The notes: a model not told the origin generated them from the sequence alone. Numbered from the stretch's first letter, positions 1 through 9,092 are shown. The stretch: DNA of 64,000 bases from CAVQGM01 sp963712065 (GCA_963712065.1 CAVQGM010000001.1:1302001-1366000), one strand, 5' to 3'. Program-made: numbers and translations.

Positions 1-30
1 GCCGTCCGAAGCGCCGTTCGAGGAGAGTAG

Positions 31-1263
31 ATGTCCCGCCGATCCCCGTTCCTGCGGATCCTCGCCGTCGTCTCGATCGTGATCGTCGCCGTCCTCTACG
101 TCTGGCTGGTCTGGTACTCGATCTTCGACAACGAGGGCAAGCAGCTCACGACGCTGTCGCCCCAGGGCGCCAACGCCCAGACCATCCAGAACCTGGTCGT
201 CCCGGTGTTCCTGGTCGCCGGCATCGTCGGCGTGCTCGTCTTCGGTGCGACGTTCTACATCCTGTGGCGCTTCCGGATCCGGGACGAGGTCGCGGAGGCC
301 GACGAGTTCCCCGAGCAGGTGCACGGCAAGACCGTGCTCGAGATCGGGTGGACGATCCTCCCGGCCGTCATCCTCGCCGGCATCGCCGTCGCCACCGTCA
401 TCACCATCCTCGACCTCGAGGACCGCGACGACACGCTCCAGATCCGGGTCTACGGCCAGCAGTGGTGGTGGGGCTACCAGTACGACGGCAACGGCGACGG
501 CGACTTCGACGACGTCGGCGAGGATTTCCGCAGCGCCACCGAGCTCGTCATCCCCGCCGGTCAGGAGGTCGAGCTCATCCAGAGCTCCAACGACGTGATC
601 CACTCCTTCTGGATCCCGGGGCTGAACGGCAAGAAGGACACGGTCCCCGGCATCACCACCTACAACGCCCTCCAGGCCGACGAGCCCGGGGTGTACCGCG
701 GCCAGTGCACGGAGTACTGCGGCCTGTCGCACGCCAACATGCGCATGCTGGTGCGGGCCGTCGACCAGGAGACCTACGACGAGTGGTTCGCCAACCAGCG
801 AGCCGCCGCCGACGAGCCCGAGCCCGGCTCCCTCGCCGAGGAGGGCAAGGCGCAGTTCGGCAACCTGTGCGCCCAGTGCCACGTCGTGCGGGGTCAGTTC
901 GACAAGGCCATCGAGACCCAGCCGCCGCTCGTGTCGGGCATCGCCCCCGACCTCACCCACTTCGCCACCCGCGGCACGTACGCCGGGTCCATCTACAACC
1001 TCTACTCCCCGCAGGCCGTCGACCAGCCGGTCCCCACGCCCGGCGATCCGTTCGACGTCGCCAACCCCGGCGATCCGGGCGGGGCCTTCACCGGCGGATC
1101 CGCTGCTCCCTACTTCATCAACCGGCCGACGCTGGAGGCGTGGCTGCGCAACCCGCCGGCGATGAAGCCGGCGTACGCGCAGGGCCAGCGCGGCATGCCC
1201 AACCTCGGACTCACCGAGGAGCAGATCGACCAGCTGGTCGCCTACCTCGAGACCCTCAAGTAG
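31..1263 (+). CDS. ctaC: Cytochrome c oxidase subunit II with fused cytochrome c domain (caa3 type)
   Basis: Subunit II of an aa3/caa3 terminal oxidase, taking electrons through the CuA site. The 410-aa protein has hydrophobic segments near residues 7-29, 53-78 and 99-126, then the cupredoxin domain with the CuA ligand set C226, C230, H234, M237 in the motif GQCTEYCGLSHANM. A CAQCH heme c motif (C280, C283, H284) marks a C-terminal cytochrome c domain, so this is the fused caa3 form. The start follows a GAGGAG Shine-Dalgarno. It is the first gene of ctaC-D-E-F, all on one strand with short gaps. Confidence 0.96.
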   Translation: MSRRSPFLRILAVVSIVIVAVLYVWLVWYSIFDNEGKQLTTLSPQGANAQTIQNLVVPVFLVAGIVGVLVFGATFYILWRFRIRDEVAEADEFPEQVHGKTVLEIGWTILPAVILAGIAVATVITILDLEDRDDTLQIRVYGQQWWWGYQYDGNGDGDFDDVGEDFRSATELVIPAGQEVELIQSSNDVIHSFWIPGLNGKKDTVPGITTYNALQADEPGVYRGQCTEYCGLSHANMRMLVRAVDQETYDEWFANQRAAADEPEPGSLAEEGKAQFGNLCAQCHVVRGQFDKAIETQPPLVSGIAPDLTHFATRGTYAGSIYNLYSPQAVDQPVPTPGDPFDVANPGDPGGAFTGGSAAPYFINRPTLEAWLRNPPAMKPAYAQGQRGMPNLGLTEEQIDQLVAYLETLK

Positions 1264-1303
1264 CCGACGTGAGCCGACGAGCCCGCCAGACGGAGCAGCA
1301 CTG

Positions 1304-3364
1304 ATGGCCATCACCGAATCCCGACCGCTCGCGCTCCCCTCGGGCGAGCCGAGCGCCGAGGTCACCAACCCGGTCGGCGTCTTCCAGCGTCCCAGGCCGA
1401 GCCGGGGCTGGCGCTCGTGGCTGACGACGGTCGACCACAAGAAGATCGGCGTCATGTACGGGACCGCCGCGATCTTCTTCCTGATCATCGGCGGCGTCGA
1501 GGCCCTGCTGATCCGCATCCAGCTCTGGGCCCCGCGGGGCACGCTGCTCTCGGCCGACGCCTACAACCAGGTGTTCACCATGCACGGCACGACGATGGTC
1601 TTCCTCGTCGTCATGCCCATCGGCGCCGCCTTCGCCAACTACCTCATGCCGCTCCAGATCGGCGCCCGCGACGTCGCCTTCCCCCGGATCAACGCGTTCA
1701 GCTTCTGGTGCTTCCTCGTCGGCGGCCTGTTCCTGAACTCGTCGTGGCTCCTCGGCGGCGGCGCCGACGGCGGTTGGTTCAACTACGCCCCCAACAACGG
1801 CGTGCTGTTCTCCCCGAGCCACGGCATCGACTACTGGAACATCGGCCTCATCATCACCGGCATCGCCTCGCTGACCGGCGCCGTGAACCTCATCGTCACC
1901 GTGCTCAACATGCGGTGCCCCGGCATGAGCCTGATGAAGATGCCGGTGTTCACCTGGATGACCCTCGTCACCCAGTTCCTGCTCCTGTTCGCCATCCCGG
2001 TGCTCACCGCCGCCCAGTTCCTGCTGCTGTTCGACCGCCTCTTCGACGCCAACTTCTTCAACGTCGCCAAGGGCGCCAACCCGCTCCTGTGGGAGCACCT
2101 GTTCTGGATCTTCGGACACCCCGAGGTGTACCTGATGATCCTGCCCGCCTTCGGCCTCGTGTCCGAGATGCTCCCGGTGTTCTCCCGCAAGCCGATCTTC
2201 GGCTACCCGTTCATCGTCTTCTCAGGTGTCGCCATCGGCTTCATGGGCTGGGGCGTGTGGGCACACCACATGTTCGTGTCGGGCATCGGCCCCATCTCGG
2301 TCACGACCTTCTCGCTCACGACGATGTTCATCGCCGTGCCCACGGGCGTGAAGATCCTGAACTGGACGGCCACGATGTGGGGCGGCAAGTTGCGGTTCAC
2401 CACCCCGATGCTGTTCTCGATCGGCCTGGTGCTGATGTTCACCATCGGCGGCCTGTCGGGGGTCACCCACTCGATCGCCCCGGCCGACACCCAGCAGACC
2501 GACACCTACTACATCGTCGCCCACTTCCACTACGTGCTCTTCGGTGGCGCCTTCTTCGGCTTCGTGGGTGCGTTCTACTACTACTGGCCCAAGGTCTTCG
2601 GCTACATGCTCGACGAGAAGATGGGCAAGACGAACTTCTGGCTGATGCTCATCGGGTTCAACCTGACCTTCGCCCCGATGCACGTGCTCGGCCTGCAGGG
2701 CATGAGCCGCCGCATCTACACCTACGACGCCGGCTACGGCTTCGAGCTCTGGAACAAGATCGCCACCATCGGGGCGTTCATCCTCGCCAGCTCGGTCGCG
2801 TTGTTCATCGTCAACATCATCTACAGCAAGGTGAAGGCCAAGTCGCTGCCGCCTCCCGGCGCCGATCCGTGGGACTCCCGCACCATCGAGTGGATGACGC
2901 CGTCGCCGGTGCCCGAGTACAACTACGACCCCCAGCCGACGGTCACGCGCGTCGACGACTTCTGGTACCGCAAGTACGGCGAGACCGACGACGGCCGGCT
3001 CGTGCGCATCGCCGAGACCGACGACGTCGTGCAGAAGGCCGAGGGCGAGCACCACGTGCACCTGCCGTCGCCGTCGTACTGGCCGCTCGTCACCGCCCTG
3101 TCGCTCCCCATCATCGGGTACGGCCTCCTCTACACGTGGTGGCTGTCGCTCATCGGTGCCCTCGTGCTGATCGCCGGCATCTACGGCTGGGCCATGGAGC
3201 CGCCCGACGATCCCGACGCCGACCACGCCGAGGAGCACGGTCCCGACCACCCCGCCGAGGGGGAGGAGCCGTCCGCTTCGACCGACGGCGGCACCGATGC
3301 CGAGACGGTCGACGGCGAGTCGGCCGAGGCCGGCGCCGACAAGGAGGTCGAGACCGTTGGCTGA
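1304..3364 (+). CDS. ctaD: Cytochrome c oxidase subunit I
   Basis: Catalytic heme-copper subunit that reduces O2 to water and pumps protons. The 686-aa polytopic protein carries the CuB His-Tyr motif HPEVY (H272) and the heme a3/a ligand motif AHFHYVL (H407, H409). It is longer than the usual 530-580 aa: after the 12-helix core there is a linker and a pair of extra membrane segments near residues 590-630, followed by an acidic Asp/Glu-rich tail. The tail encodes the AAGGAGG ribosome site for the next gene, and the last 8 bases overlap that gene's start. Confidence 0.96.
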   Translation: MAITESRPLALPSGEPSAEVTNPVGVFQRPRPSRGWRSWLTTVDHKKIGVMYGTAAIFFLIIGGVEALLIRIQLWAPRGTLLSADAYNQVFTMHGTTMVFLVVMPIGAAFANYLMPLQIGARDVAFPRINAFSFWCFLVGGLFLNSSWLLGGGADGGWFNYAPNNGVLFSPSHGIDYWNIGLIITGIASLTGAVNLIVTVLNMRCPGMSLMKMPVFTWMTLVTQFLLLFAIPVLTAAQFLLLFDRLFDANFFNVAKGANPLLWEHLFWIFGHPEVYLMILPAFGLVSEMLPVFSRKPIFGYPFIVFSGVAIGFMGWGVWAHHMFVSGIGPISVTTFSLTTMFIAVPTGVKILNWTATMWGGKLRFTTPMLFSIGLVLMFTIGGLSGVTHSIAPADTQQTDTYYIVAHFHYVLFGGAFFGFVGAFYYYWPKVFGYMLDEKMGKTNFWLMLIGFNLTFAPMHVLGLQGMSRRIYTYDAGYGFELWNKIATIGAFILASSVALFIVNIIYSKVKAKSLPPPGADPWDSRTIEWMTPSPVPEYNYDPQPTVTRVDDFWYRKYGETDDGRLVRIAETDDVVQKAEGEHHVHLPSPSYWPLVTALSLPIIGYGLLYTWWLSLIGALVLIAGIYGWAMEPPDDPDADHAEEHGPDHPAEGEEPSASTDGGTDAETVDGESAEAGADKEVETVG

Positions 3365-3992
3365 GACGGTCGCGCACCACCGGGAGCTGGTCGAGGAGCG
3401 TGACGAGCACGCACCCGCCGCCCACATCGAGCACGACACCAACACCGGCATCTCCAACACCAAGCTGGCGATGTGGCTGTTCCTCGGGTCGGAGTGCCTC
3501 CTGTTCGGCGGGCTCATCACCACCTACCTGCTCTACAAGAACCCCCTCGAGGGCCCCACCCCCGAAGAGATCTTCGACATCCCGTTCACCTCGGCGACGT
3601 CGTTCATCCTCCTGATGAGCTCGCTCACCATGGTGCTGGCCGTGTCGGCCATCGAGCGTGCCGACCACCATCGCGCCCGCGTGTGGCTGGGCACCACCGC
3701 CATGCTCGGTGCCCTGTTCATCTCCGGTCAGGTCTACGAGTTCACCGTGTTCTACCGGGAGGGCCTGGGCTACACCACCAGCCGGTTCAGCTCCGCCTTC
3801 TACACCCTCACCGGCTTCCACGGCGCCCACGTCACCATCGGGATCATCATGCTCGTGTCCCTGCTCCTGCTGTCCCTCCGGGGGCGGCTGCCGGAGCACC
3901 GATCCGAGACCGTCGAAGTCGTCGGTCTGTACTGGCACTTCGTCGACGTGGTGTGGATCCTCATCTTCGCCGTCGTCTACCTCGTCCCCTAG
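3357..3992 (+). CDS. ctaE: Cytochrome c oxidase subunit III
   Basis: Membrane subunit III of the heme-copper oxidase, here 211 aa. It has the family's helices and the conserved motifs FHGAHVTIGI and YWHFVDVVWI near the C-terminus. I chose the TTG at 3357 because a perfect AAGGAGG lies 9 bases upstream (3341-3347) and the first residues (LAETVAHH) fit the family; an ATG at 3297 would sit deep inside ctaD without such a site. The start overlaps the end of ctaD by 8 bases, suggesting translational coupling. Confidence 0.93.
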   Translation: MAETVAHHRELVEERDEHAPAAHIEHDTNTGISNTKLAMWLFLGSECLLFGGLITTYLLYKNPLEGPTPEEIFDIPFTSATSFILLMSSLTMVLAVSAIERADHHRARVWLGTTAMLGALFISGQVYEFTVFYREGLGYTTSRFSSAFYTLTGFHGAHVTIGIIMLVSLLLLSLRGRLPEHRSETVEVVGLYWHFVDVVWILIFAVVYLVP

Positions 3993-4004
3993 GGAGCGCA
4001 CGCC

Positions 4005-4442
4005 ATGACCACCGTGACGCCCGAACCGACCGACGAGCCGATCCCGACCCAGGTGCTCGACGGCGCCGTCGAGGAGTACCCGCGGGACAAGCTCTACGTG
4101 ATCACGGCCGTGTTCCTGGCGGTGATCACGGCCATCGAGATCTTCGTGTCCGAGGCTCCCGACTTCCCACTGTGGTCGTGGGGTGGCGACAGCAACATCG
4201 GCGTGATCTCGCTCCTGATGGTGCTGATGGCCGTCAAGTTCTTCTCCGTCGCCTACGTGTTCATGCACCTCAAGTGGGACAAGCCGCTGCTCGGCCGGGT
4301 CTTCTACTCGGGACTGGTCCTCGCCGTGCTCGTCTACGTCGCCGTCATGTTCATGTTCCGGATCTTCTCGGCGGGTGACCACGACTCCCAGCCCCAGAAC
4401 ATCCCGTTCGCGCCGGGCGAGCCGGCTCCGATCGAGGAGTGA
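4005..4442 (+). CDS. ctaF: Cytochrome c oxidase subunit IV family protein
   Basis: Small membrane subunit of the oxidase, 145 aa with three hydrophobic helices (about residues 30-48, 65-84 and 98-118). The motif FMHLKWDKPLL between helices 2 and 3 is typical of prokaryotic subunit IV proteins. It begins 12 bases after ctaE and closes the operon. The family is defined mainly by this context and the helix pattern, so the role is structural or assembly-related by family knowledge. The next gene converges from the other strand. Confidence 0.85.
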   Translation: MTTVTPEPTDEPIPTQVLDGAVEEYPRDKLYVITAVFLAVITAIEIFVSEAPDFPLWSWGGDSNIGVISLLMVLMAVKFFSVAYVFMHLKWDKPLLGRVFYSGLVLAVLVYVAVMFMFRIFSAGDHDSQPQNIPFAPGEPAPIEE

Positions 4443-4474
4443 CCGAGCGCCCCACCCTCACCCGGGTCGGGCGC

Positions 4475-5206
4475 TCACTCCCAGCGGAACCAGCGGGCCG
4501 CCGCCGCCGGCGCGGCCATCGCCCACACCGTCAGCACGACCCACGCCTCCGCCGACGCATCGGCTCCCTCGGTGAGGGCGCCGTCGACCGTCTCGGACAG
4601 GGCGGCCGCCGGCAACAGCTCGGCCACCGCCTGCACCGCCGACGGCAGGTCCTCGAGCGGGATCACCATGCCGCCGAGAAGCAGGAGCACGAGGTAGGCG
4701 CCGTTGGCGAGGGCGAGGGTGGCCGTCCCCCGGAGGGTCCCGGCCATCAGCAGGCCGATGCCGGCGAACGCGGCCGTCCCGAGGGCGAAGGCGGGGAGGG
4801 CGAGCACGATCGGCCCGTCGGGCCGCCAGCCGAGGGCCACGGCGACCGCCACCAGCACGACGATCTGGATCACCTCGATCGCCGCGACCATCGAGATCTT
4901 GGCGGCGATCCAGCGGGGTCGGCCGAGGGGGGTCGACCCCAAGCGCTTGAGCACCCCGTACTGGCGCTCGAACCCGGTGCCGATGCCGAGGCTCACCATG
5001 GCCGTCGACATGATGGCGAGGGCGAGCACGCCGGGGGCCAGGAAGTCGACCGGGTCGTCGACGCCCTCGGGCGTGGGGAGCACGTCGACGAGGGAGAAGA
5101 ACACGAGGATCAGGAGCGGGATGCCGATGCTGACCAGCACCTGCTCGCCCTGGCGCAGGCTCAGGCCGAGCTCGGTGCGGAGCTGGGCGACGTAGGGGCT
5201 CGTCAC
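4475..5206 (-). CDS. ABC-2 type transporter permease
   Basis: Membrane subunit of an ABC-2 exporter, 243 aa with about six hydrophobic segments. The start is GTG and overlaps the stop of the upstream ATPase gene as GTGA, so the two are translationally coupled and probably form one transporter. The family includes drug, polyketide and heme-related exporters. Nothing in the sequence fixes the substrate, and the convergent oxidase operon is not evidence for one. Confidence 0.88.
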   Translation of the reverse strand: MTSPYVAQLRTELGLSLRQGEQVLVSIGIPLLILVFFSLVDVLPTPEGVDDPVDFLAPGVLALAIMSTAMVSLGIGTGFERQYGVLKRLGSTPLGRPRWIAAKISMVAAIEVIQIVVLVAVAVALGWRPDGPIVLALPAFALGTAAFAGIGLLMAGTLRGTATLALANGAYLVLLLLGGMVIPLEDLPSAVQAVAELLPAAALSETVDGALTEGADASAEAWVVLTVWAMAAPAAAARWFRWE

Positions 5207-6153
5207 CGGTCCACCCCCTCGTCCGACGGGCCGGGCGTCGACACGTCTCCTCCGGCCTCGGTGAGGTGGAGGAAGACGTCCTCGAGGCGCTGGCGCCCCG
5301 CTCGCAGGTCGGCCAGCGCCACGTCACGGGCGGCGAGCCACGACGTGAGGGCGGCGATCGTGCTGGGCGCGGCCGCGCCGTCGACTCGGTACTCGCCTGC
5401 GGTGACCTCGACGACCGGGAGCCCCAGTTCGTCGGCGAGGGCCTCGGTGTCGAGCCCGGTCGGGGCGCCGAAGCGGATCTCGCCGCCACCGCCCGCCTGC
5501 ATCAGCTCGCTCGGCGATCCCTCGGCGACGAGGTGGCCGTGGTCGATGATCACCACGTGGTCGGCCAGCCGCTCGGCCTCGTCGAGGTCATGGGTCGTGA
5601 GCAGCACCGTCACGCCGTGCTCGCGCAGGTCGGCGATCGCCTGGCGGATGAGGCGCCGCCCGGCCGGATCGATGCCGGAGGTCGGCTCGTCGAGGAACGC
5701 GACCGCCGGCCGCCCGACGAGGGCGAGGGCGAGCGAGAGGCGCTGCTGCTCGCCTCCGGACAGGTGCCGCCACGGGGTGCGCCGCCGGTCGGCCAGGCCC
5801 ACGCGGTCGAGCATCGCCTCTGGGTCCTCGGCATCCGGGTAGTAGCTGGCGAACAGGCGCAGGGCCTCGAGCGGGCGGATGGCGGTGTACACGCCACCTG
5901 ACTGGAGCATGACGCCGATGCGCCGCACGAGGGCGGCGTGGTCGGTCCGAGGGTCGAGGCCGAGCACCCTCACGGCCCCTCCCGCCGGCCGCCGGTAGCC
6001 CTCGAGCGCCTCGACCGTCGACGTCTTGCCGGCACCGTTCGGGCCGAGCAGGGCCGTGATCCGGCCCTGCTCGGCCCGGAACGTGAGCCCGTCCACGGCG
6101 GTGGTGTCGCCGTACCGGATCGTGAGGTCGGTGACCTCGACCGCGGCCTCCAT
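5203..6153 (-). CDS. ABC transporter ATP-binding protein (ABC-2/DrrA type)
   Basis: Energises the permease encoded immediately downstream. The 316-aa protein has Walker A GPNGAGKTS near residue 38, signature LSGGEQQR, Walker B VAFLDEPTSGID and the H-loop LLTTHD, then a C-terminal extension of about 90 residues as in DrrA-type exporters. The reading frame stays open further upstream, but the ATG at 6153 begins the conserved fold and is preceded by TACGGT (6162-6167) with an 8-base gap and no Shine-Dalgarno, suggesting a leaderless mRNA. Substrate unknown. Confidence 0.92.
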   Translation of the reverse strand: MEAAVEVTDLTIRYGDTTAVDGLTFRAEQGRITALLGPNGAGKTSTVEALEGYRRPAGGAVRVLGLDPRTDHAALVRRIGVMLQSGGVYTAIRPLEALRLFASYYPDAEDPEAMLDRVGLADRRRTPWRHLSGGEQQRLSLALALVGRPAVAFLDEPTSGIDPAGRRLIRQAIADLREHGVTVLLTTHDLDEAERLADHVVIIDHGHLVAEGSPSELMQAGGGGEIRFGAPTGLDTEALADELGLPVVEVTAGEYRVDGAAAPSTIAALTSWLAARDVALADLRAGRQRLEDVFLHLTEAGGDVSTPGPSDEGVDR

Positions 6154-6161
6154 CGCCCGGC

Positions 6162-6275
6162 ACCGTACCGGTGACGGCCCTTCCGCCAGGAATCCTCGTA
6201 CTGGTTGCGCGTTCGGGGCGTGGCGGGCGCGGATCCCGCAACCAGTTCGGTGGGATGGGGGGCGGCGACTAGCGT
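6162..6275. promoter_or_regulatory. Divergent leaderless-type promoters, ABC ATPase / serS
   Basis: On the minus strand TACGGT (6162-6167) sits 8 bases before the ABC ATPase ATG. On the plus strand TAGCGT (6270-6275) sits 6 bases before the serS GTG. Neither gene has a Shine-Dalgarno. Both fit the TANNNT spacing seen repeatedly in this window; -35 elements are poor. Confidence 0.45.
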
Positions 6276-6281
6276 TCCGGC

Positions 6282-7577
6282 GTGCTCGACGTCCGCCGCC
6301 TCCGCACCGACTTCGACGGCGTGCGCGCCGGCCTGGCCCGGCGCCACGAGGCCCTGGGCCCGATCGAGCGGGCACGCGAGCTCGACGAGCGGAGCCGCCG
6401 GCTCACCGCCGAGCGCGACGAGCTGCGGTCGAGGGTCAACGCGCTGTCGAAGGACGTGGGCGCCCTCCGCCGCGACGGCAAGGTCCCCGAGGCCGAGGCC
6501 CTCCAGGCCGAGAGCCGGGTCCTCGGTGAGCGGGAGCGGGAGCTGGCGGAGGAGGCCGACGACCTCCAGGCGGAGATCCGCGACGTGCTGCTGCGCACCC
6601 CGAACCTGCCCTCCGACGACGCACCCGACGGGGCCGGACCCGAGGACAACGTCGTCGTGAGGGTCGAGGGCTACGACCCCGGTGCGTACGAGGCCCACCA
6701 GCGGGTGCCGCACTGGGACGTCGGCGCCGAGCTCGGCATCCTCGACCTCGACCGGGCCGTGAAGCTCTCGGGGTCGATGTTCACCATGTTCCGAGGACAG
6801 GGCGCGACGCTCGCCCGGGCGCTCTGCCAGGTGGCGCTCGACCGGAACAGCGATGCCTTCGAGGAGATCCGGCCGCCGACCCTCGTCCTCACCGACACGA
6901 TGGTGTCCACGGGGCAGCTGCCGAAGTTCGTCGACGACGCCTACCACCTCGAGCGTGACGACCTCTGGGCGATCCCGACGGCCGAGGTCCCGCTCACGTC
7001 GCTCGCCCGTGACGAGATCCTCTCCGAGGCCGACCTCCCGATGCGGCTGATGGCCTACAGCCCGTGCTTCCGTCGGGAAGCCGGCTCGGCCGGCCGGGAC
7101 ACCCGGGGGCTGCTCCGCGTCCACGAGTTCGACAAGGTGGAGATCCTCGCCTACACGACGCCCGCCGAGGCCGAGGCCATGCACGAGGAGCTGCTGGCGC
7201 GGGCGTCGGGGCTCATCGCCGATCTCGGCCTCGCCTACCGGATCGTCGATCTCTGCGCGGGGGACCTCGGGATCTCGGCCGCCCGGACCTTCGACATCGA
7301 GGTCTACGCCCCCGGGGTCGACATGTGGCTGGAGGTCTCGTCGGTGACCTGGTTCACCGACTACCAGGCGCGACGGGCGAACGTGCGCTATCGACCGTCC
7401 GAGGCCAAGGGCACCGAGCTGGTCCACACCCTCAACGGATCGGCGCTGGCCGTGCCGCGCGTGTGGGCCGCCCTCGTCGAGACCCACCGGCAGCCCGACG
7501 GATCCGTGGCCGTGCCCGAGGTGCTGCTGCCGTACCTGCGGGGAGCGACGACGATCGGCGGATCGGGGCGAGGGTGA
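6282..7577 (+). CDS. serS: Serine--tRNA ligase
   Basis: Charges tRNA-Ser, and also tRNA-Sec, with serine; the window contains a tRNA-Sec gene at 48584. The 431-aa length is typical. The N-terminal coiled-coil tRNA-binding arm (about residues 1-110) is rich in Arg and Glu. Class II motif 2 appears as SPCFRREAGSAGRDTRG near residue 265 and motif 3 near the C-terminus as LNGSALAVPRVWAALVE. The GTG start follows a TAGCGT hexamer by 6 bases with no Shine-Dalgarno. The stop overlaps the next gene as GTGA. Confidence 0.96.
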   Translation: MLDVRRLRTDFDGVRAGLARRHEALGPIERARELDERSRRLTAERDELRSRVNALSKDVGALRRDGKVPEAEALQAESRVLGERERELAEEADDLQAEIRDVLLRTPNLPSDDAPDGAGPEDNVVVRVEGYDPGAYEAHQRVPHWDVGAELGILDLDRAVKLSGSMFTMFRGQGATLARALCQVALDRNSDAFEEIRPPTLVLTDTMVSTGQLPKFVDDAYHLERDDLWAIPTAEVPLTSLARDEILSEADLPMRLMAYSPCFRREAGSAGRDTRGLLRVHEFDKVEILAYTTPAEAEAMHEELLARASGLIADLGLAYRIVDLCAGDLGISAARTFDIEVYAPGVDMWLEVSSVTWFTDYQARRANVRYRPSEAKGTELVHTLNGSALAVPRVWAALVETHRQPDGSVAVPEVLLPYLRGATTIGGSGRG

Positions 7578-7933
7578 CCGCGCCGGCGGTGTCCGACGGC
7601 CGGCGTCGCCGAGTCCGGTGGGGCGCGGTCTCGGCCCTCGTCACCTTCGCCTTCGTCCTGGCCGTCGCCGGGTCGCTCATCGTCCTCGGCCGCGACCGCA
7701 GCGCGTTCAATCGGCTGGCCGACCTCGCCGGCAACGTGGTCGTCCGCGTCGTGCTCGTCGGCGTCGTGGTCGCCGCCATCCACCACACCTTCGACGGGCT
7801 CCGGGTCGCGGTCACCGACCTGGTGCCGGCGTGGCAGCGCCACGATCGTGGCTGGCGGCTCGTGACCTGGTTCGCGCTCGGTGCACTCGGCGTGCCCGCC
7901 GCCGTCGTGATCCTGTGGCCGGTGGTCTCGTGA
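7574..7933 (+). CDS. sdhC: Succinate dehydrogenase cytochrome b subunit-like membrane protein
   Basis: A 119-aa three-helix membrane protein. The second helix ends in a His-containing motif, HHTFDGLRVAVTDL, that resembles the heme-ligand and quinone-site region of SdhC (H-x3-G-x-R ... D). It starts with GTG overlapping the serS stop and ends overlapping the next gene in the same way. No flavoprotein or iron-sulfur subunit lies nearby, so it would have to pair with sdhA/sdhB elsewhere. The assignment rests on short motifs and on the pairing with the next gene. Confidence 0.62.
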   Translation: MTAPAVSDGRRRRVRWGAVSALVTFAFVLAVAGSLIVLGRDRSAFNRLADLAGNVVVRVVLVGVVVAAIHHTFDGLRVAVTDLVPAWQRHDRGWRLVTWFALGALGVPAAVVILWPVVS

Positions 7934-8304
7934 CCACGGCGTCCCCGGCACCGGCCGCCGTCGATCCCGGCGACCGGTCATGGGGATGGCACCTCTACCG
8001 GGTGAGCGGCCTCGCCCTCGCCGTGCTGCTGCCCGTGGTGCTGGTCTCGGGCCTGCTCACCACCGACGTGGCCGACTGGAGCGCCCAGGCGGTCGCCGAC
8101 CGGTGGGACGACTCCCGGTGGCGGGTGATCGACTGGGCCTTCCTCGTCCTCGGCCTCACGCACGGGGGCATGGGCGTGGCGGCGTTGGTGCGGTCGGGGC
8201 GGCGCGATCCCCGCTGGGCCCGCCTGGCCGTCGCGGTGGTGTCCGTGGTGTTGGTGGTGATCGGCATGGCCGCGACCGAAGTCGTGTTCACCTTCGAGCT
8301 CTAG
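7930..8304 (+). CDS. sdhD: Succinate dehydrogenase hydrophobic anchor-like protein
   Basis: A 124-aa three-helix membrane protein with WHLYRVSGLAL in helix 1 and WRVIDWAFLVLGLTHGGMGV in helix 2, both resembling actinobacterial SdhD (the RVSG quinone-site motif and a His-Gly-x2-Gly heme-side motif). It starts at GTG overlapping the stop of the sdhC-like gene. Its TAG stop shares the palindrome CTAG with the stop of the convergent crcB gene. Likely membrane anchor of succinate:quinone oxidoreductase; the soluble subunits are not in the window. Confidence 0.64.
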   Translation: MTTASPAPAAVDPGDRSWGWHLYRVSGLALAVLLPVVLVSGLLTTDVADWSAQAVADRWDDSRWRVIDWAFLVLGLTHGGMGVAALVRSGRRDPRWARLAVAVVSVVLVVIGMAATEVVFTFEL

Positions 8305-8651
8305 GTGCCGGGGGCCAGCTCGAGTCCCAACCACGCGCCGGCCAGCCCGGCGACGAGCATGAGCCCGACGTAGACGACGGCGAGCAGCGGGGCGCGGCGG
8401 GCGGTCACCACCGTGTCGCGGGCGAATCCCGAGAACGTGGTGAGGGCGCCCATCGCACCGGTGCCGACCACGGTGAGCACCGGCGTCGATGCGCCGGCGA
8501 CCAGTCCCAGGACGAGCGAGCCGACCACGTTCACCGCGAGCGTCCCCCAGGCCAGCCCGTCGGGTCGGTTGGCGGCGCCGCCGACGACGACCCGCACGAG
8601 GGTCGCGGTGACGGCCACCCCGACGAAGGCGACGGCCACCACCACGGTCAC
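8301..8651 (-). CDS. crcB: Fluoride exporter CrcB/Fluc, second copy
   Basis: A 116-aa, four-helix fluoride channel protein. It has the family's NVVGSLVLG in helix 2 and the phenylalanine-box motif GALTTFSGFARD in helix 3. The GTG start overlaps the stop of the other crcB gene as GTGA. Paired unequal copies generally form antiparallel heterodimers, one inserted each way, in contrast to single dual-topology homodimers. Its role is passive export of cytoplasmic fluoride. Confidence 0.92.
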   Translation of the reverse strand: MTVVVAVAFVGVAVTATLVRVVVGGAANRPDGLAWGTLAVNVVGSLVLGLVAGASTPVLTVVGTGAMGALTTFSGFARDTVVTARRAPLLAVVYVGLMLVAGLAGAWLGLELAPGT

Positions 8652-9058
8652 GCGCCCTCCGAGCGGTCCGCCGGACGGTGCGTCGTGCCCCGGGGCACGA
8701 CGGCGCCGACCAGGACGCCGCTGACCGCGACCACGACGGAGGCGGCCACGTAGGCGACGGCCACGCCGGCGTCTCCCTGCCGCTGCAGCGACACCACCTC
8801 CACGGCGAAGGTCGAGAACGTCGTCAGTCCCCCGCAGAACCCGAGGCCCACGAGGTCGCGCACCCGGCTCGGTCGAACGGGGGTCGGGTCGTCGCCCGCG
8901 CCCATCACCGCCCCCACGACCACGCTGCCGACGACGTTGAGGGCGAACACCGGCCAGGGGAAGCCGCTCGTGACACCCCAGAGCTCGAGGACCGCCCACC
9001 GGGTGATCGCACCGACGGCACCTCCGGCGGCGACGAGCCCCCACCGTCGACCGGTCAT
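8648..9058 (-). CDS. crcB: Fluoride exporter CrcB/Fluc, first copy
   Basis: A 136-aa fluoride channel subunit with four helices, NVVGSVVVG in helix 2 and GGLTTFSTF in helix 3. It is translated first and coupled to the shorter copy downstream, as expected for a heterodimer-forming pair. Start is the ATG at 9058, with TACGGT (9066-9071) 7 bases upstream and no Shine-Dalgarno. I see no fluoride riboswitch: the gap to the divergent pdxH is only 34 bases. Confidence 0.92.
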   Translation of the reverse strand: MTGRRWGLVAAGGAVGAITRWAVLELWGVTSGFPWPVFALNVVGSVVVGAVMGAGDDPTPVRPSRVRDLVGLGFCGGLTTFSTFAVEVVSLQRQGDAGVAVAYVAASVVVAVSGVLVGAVVPRGTTHRPADRSEGA

Positions 9059-9065
9059 GCGGCGC

Positions 9066-9086
9066 ACCGTATCGACACGGGATACT
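9066..9086. promoter_or_regulatory. Divergent leaderless-type promoters, crcB / pdxH
   Basis: Minus-strand TACGGT (9066-9071) lies 7 bases before the crcB ATG and plus-strand GATACT (9081-9086) lies 6 bases before the pdxH ATG. Only 34 bases separate the two start codons, which leaves no room for conventional leaders in both directions. Confidence 0.5.
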
Positions 9087-9092
9087 CGCGGG

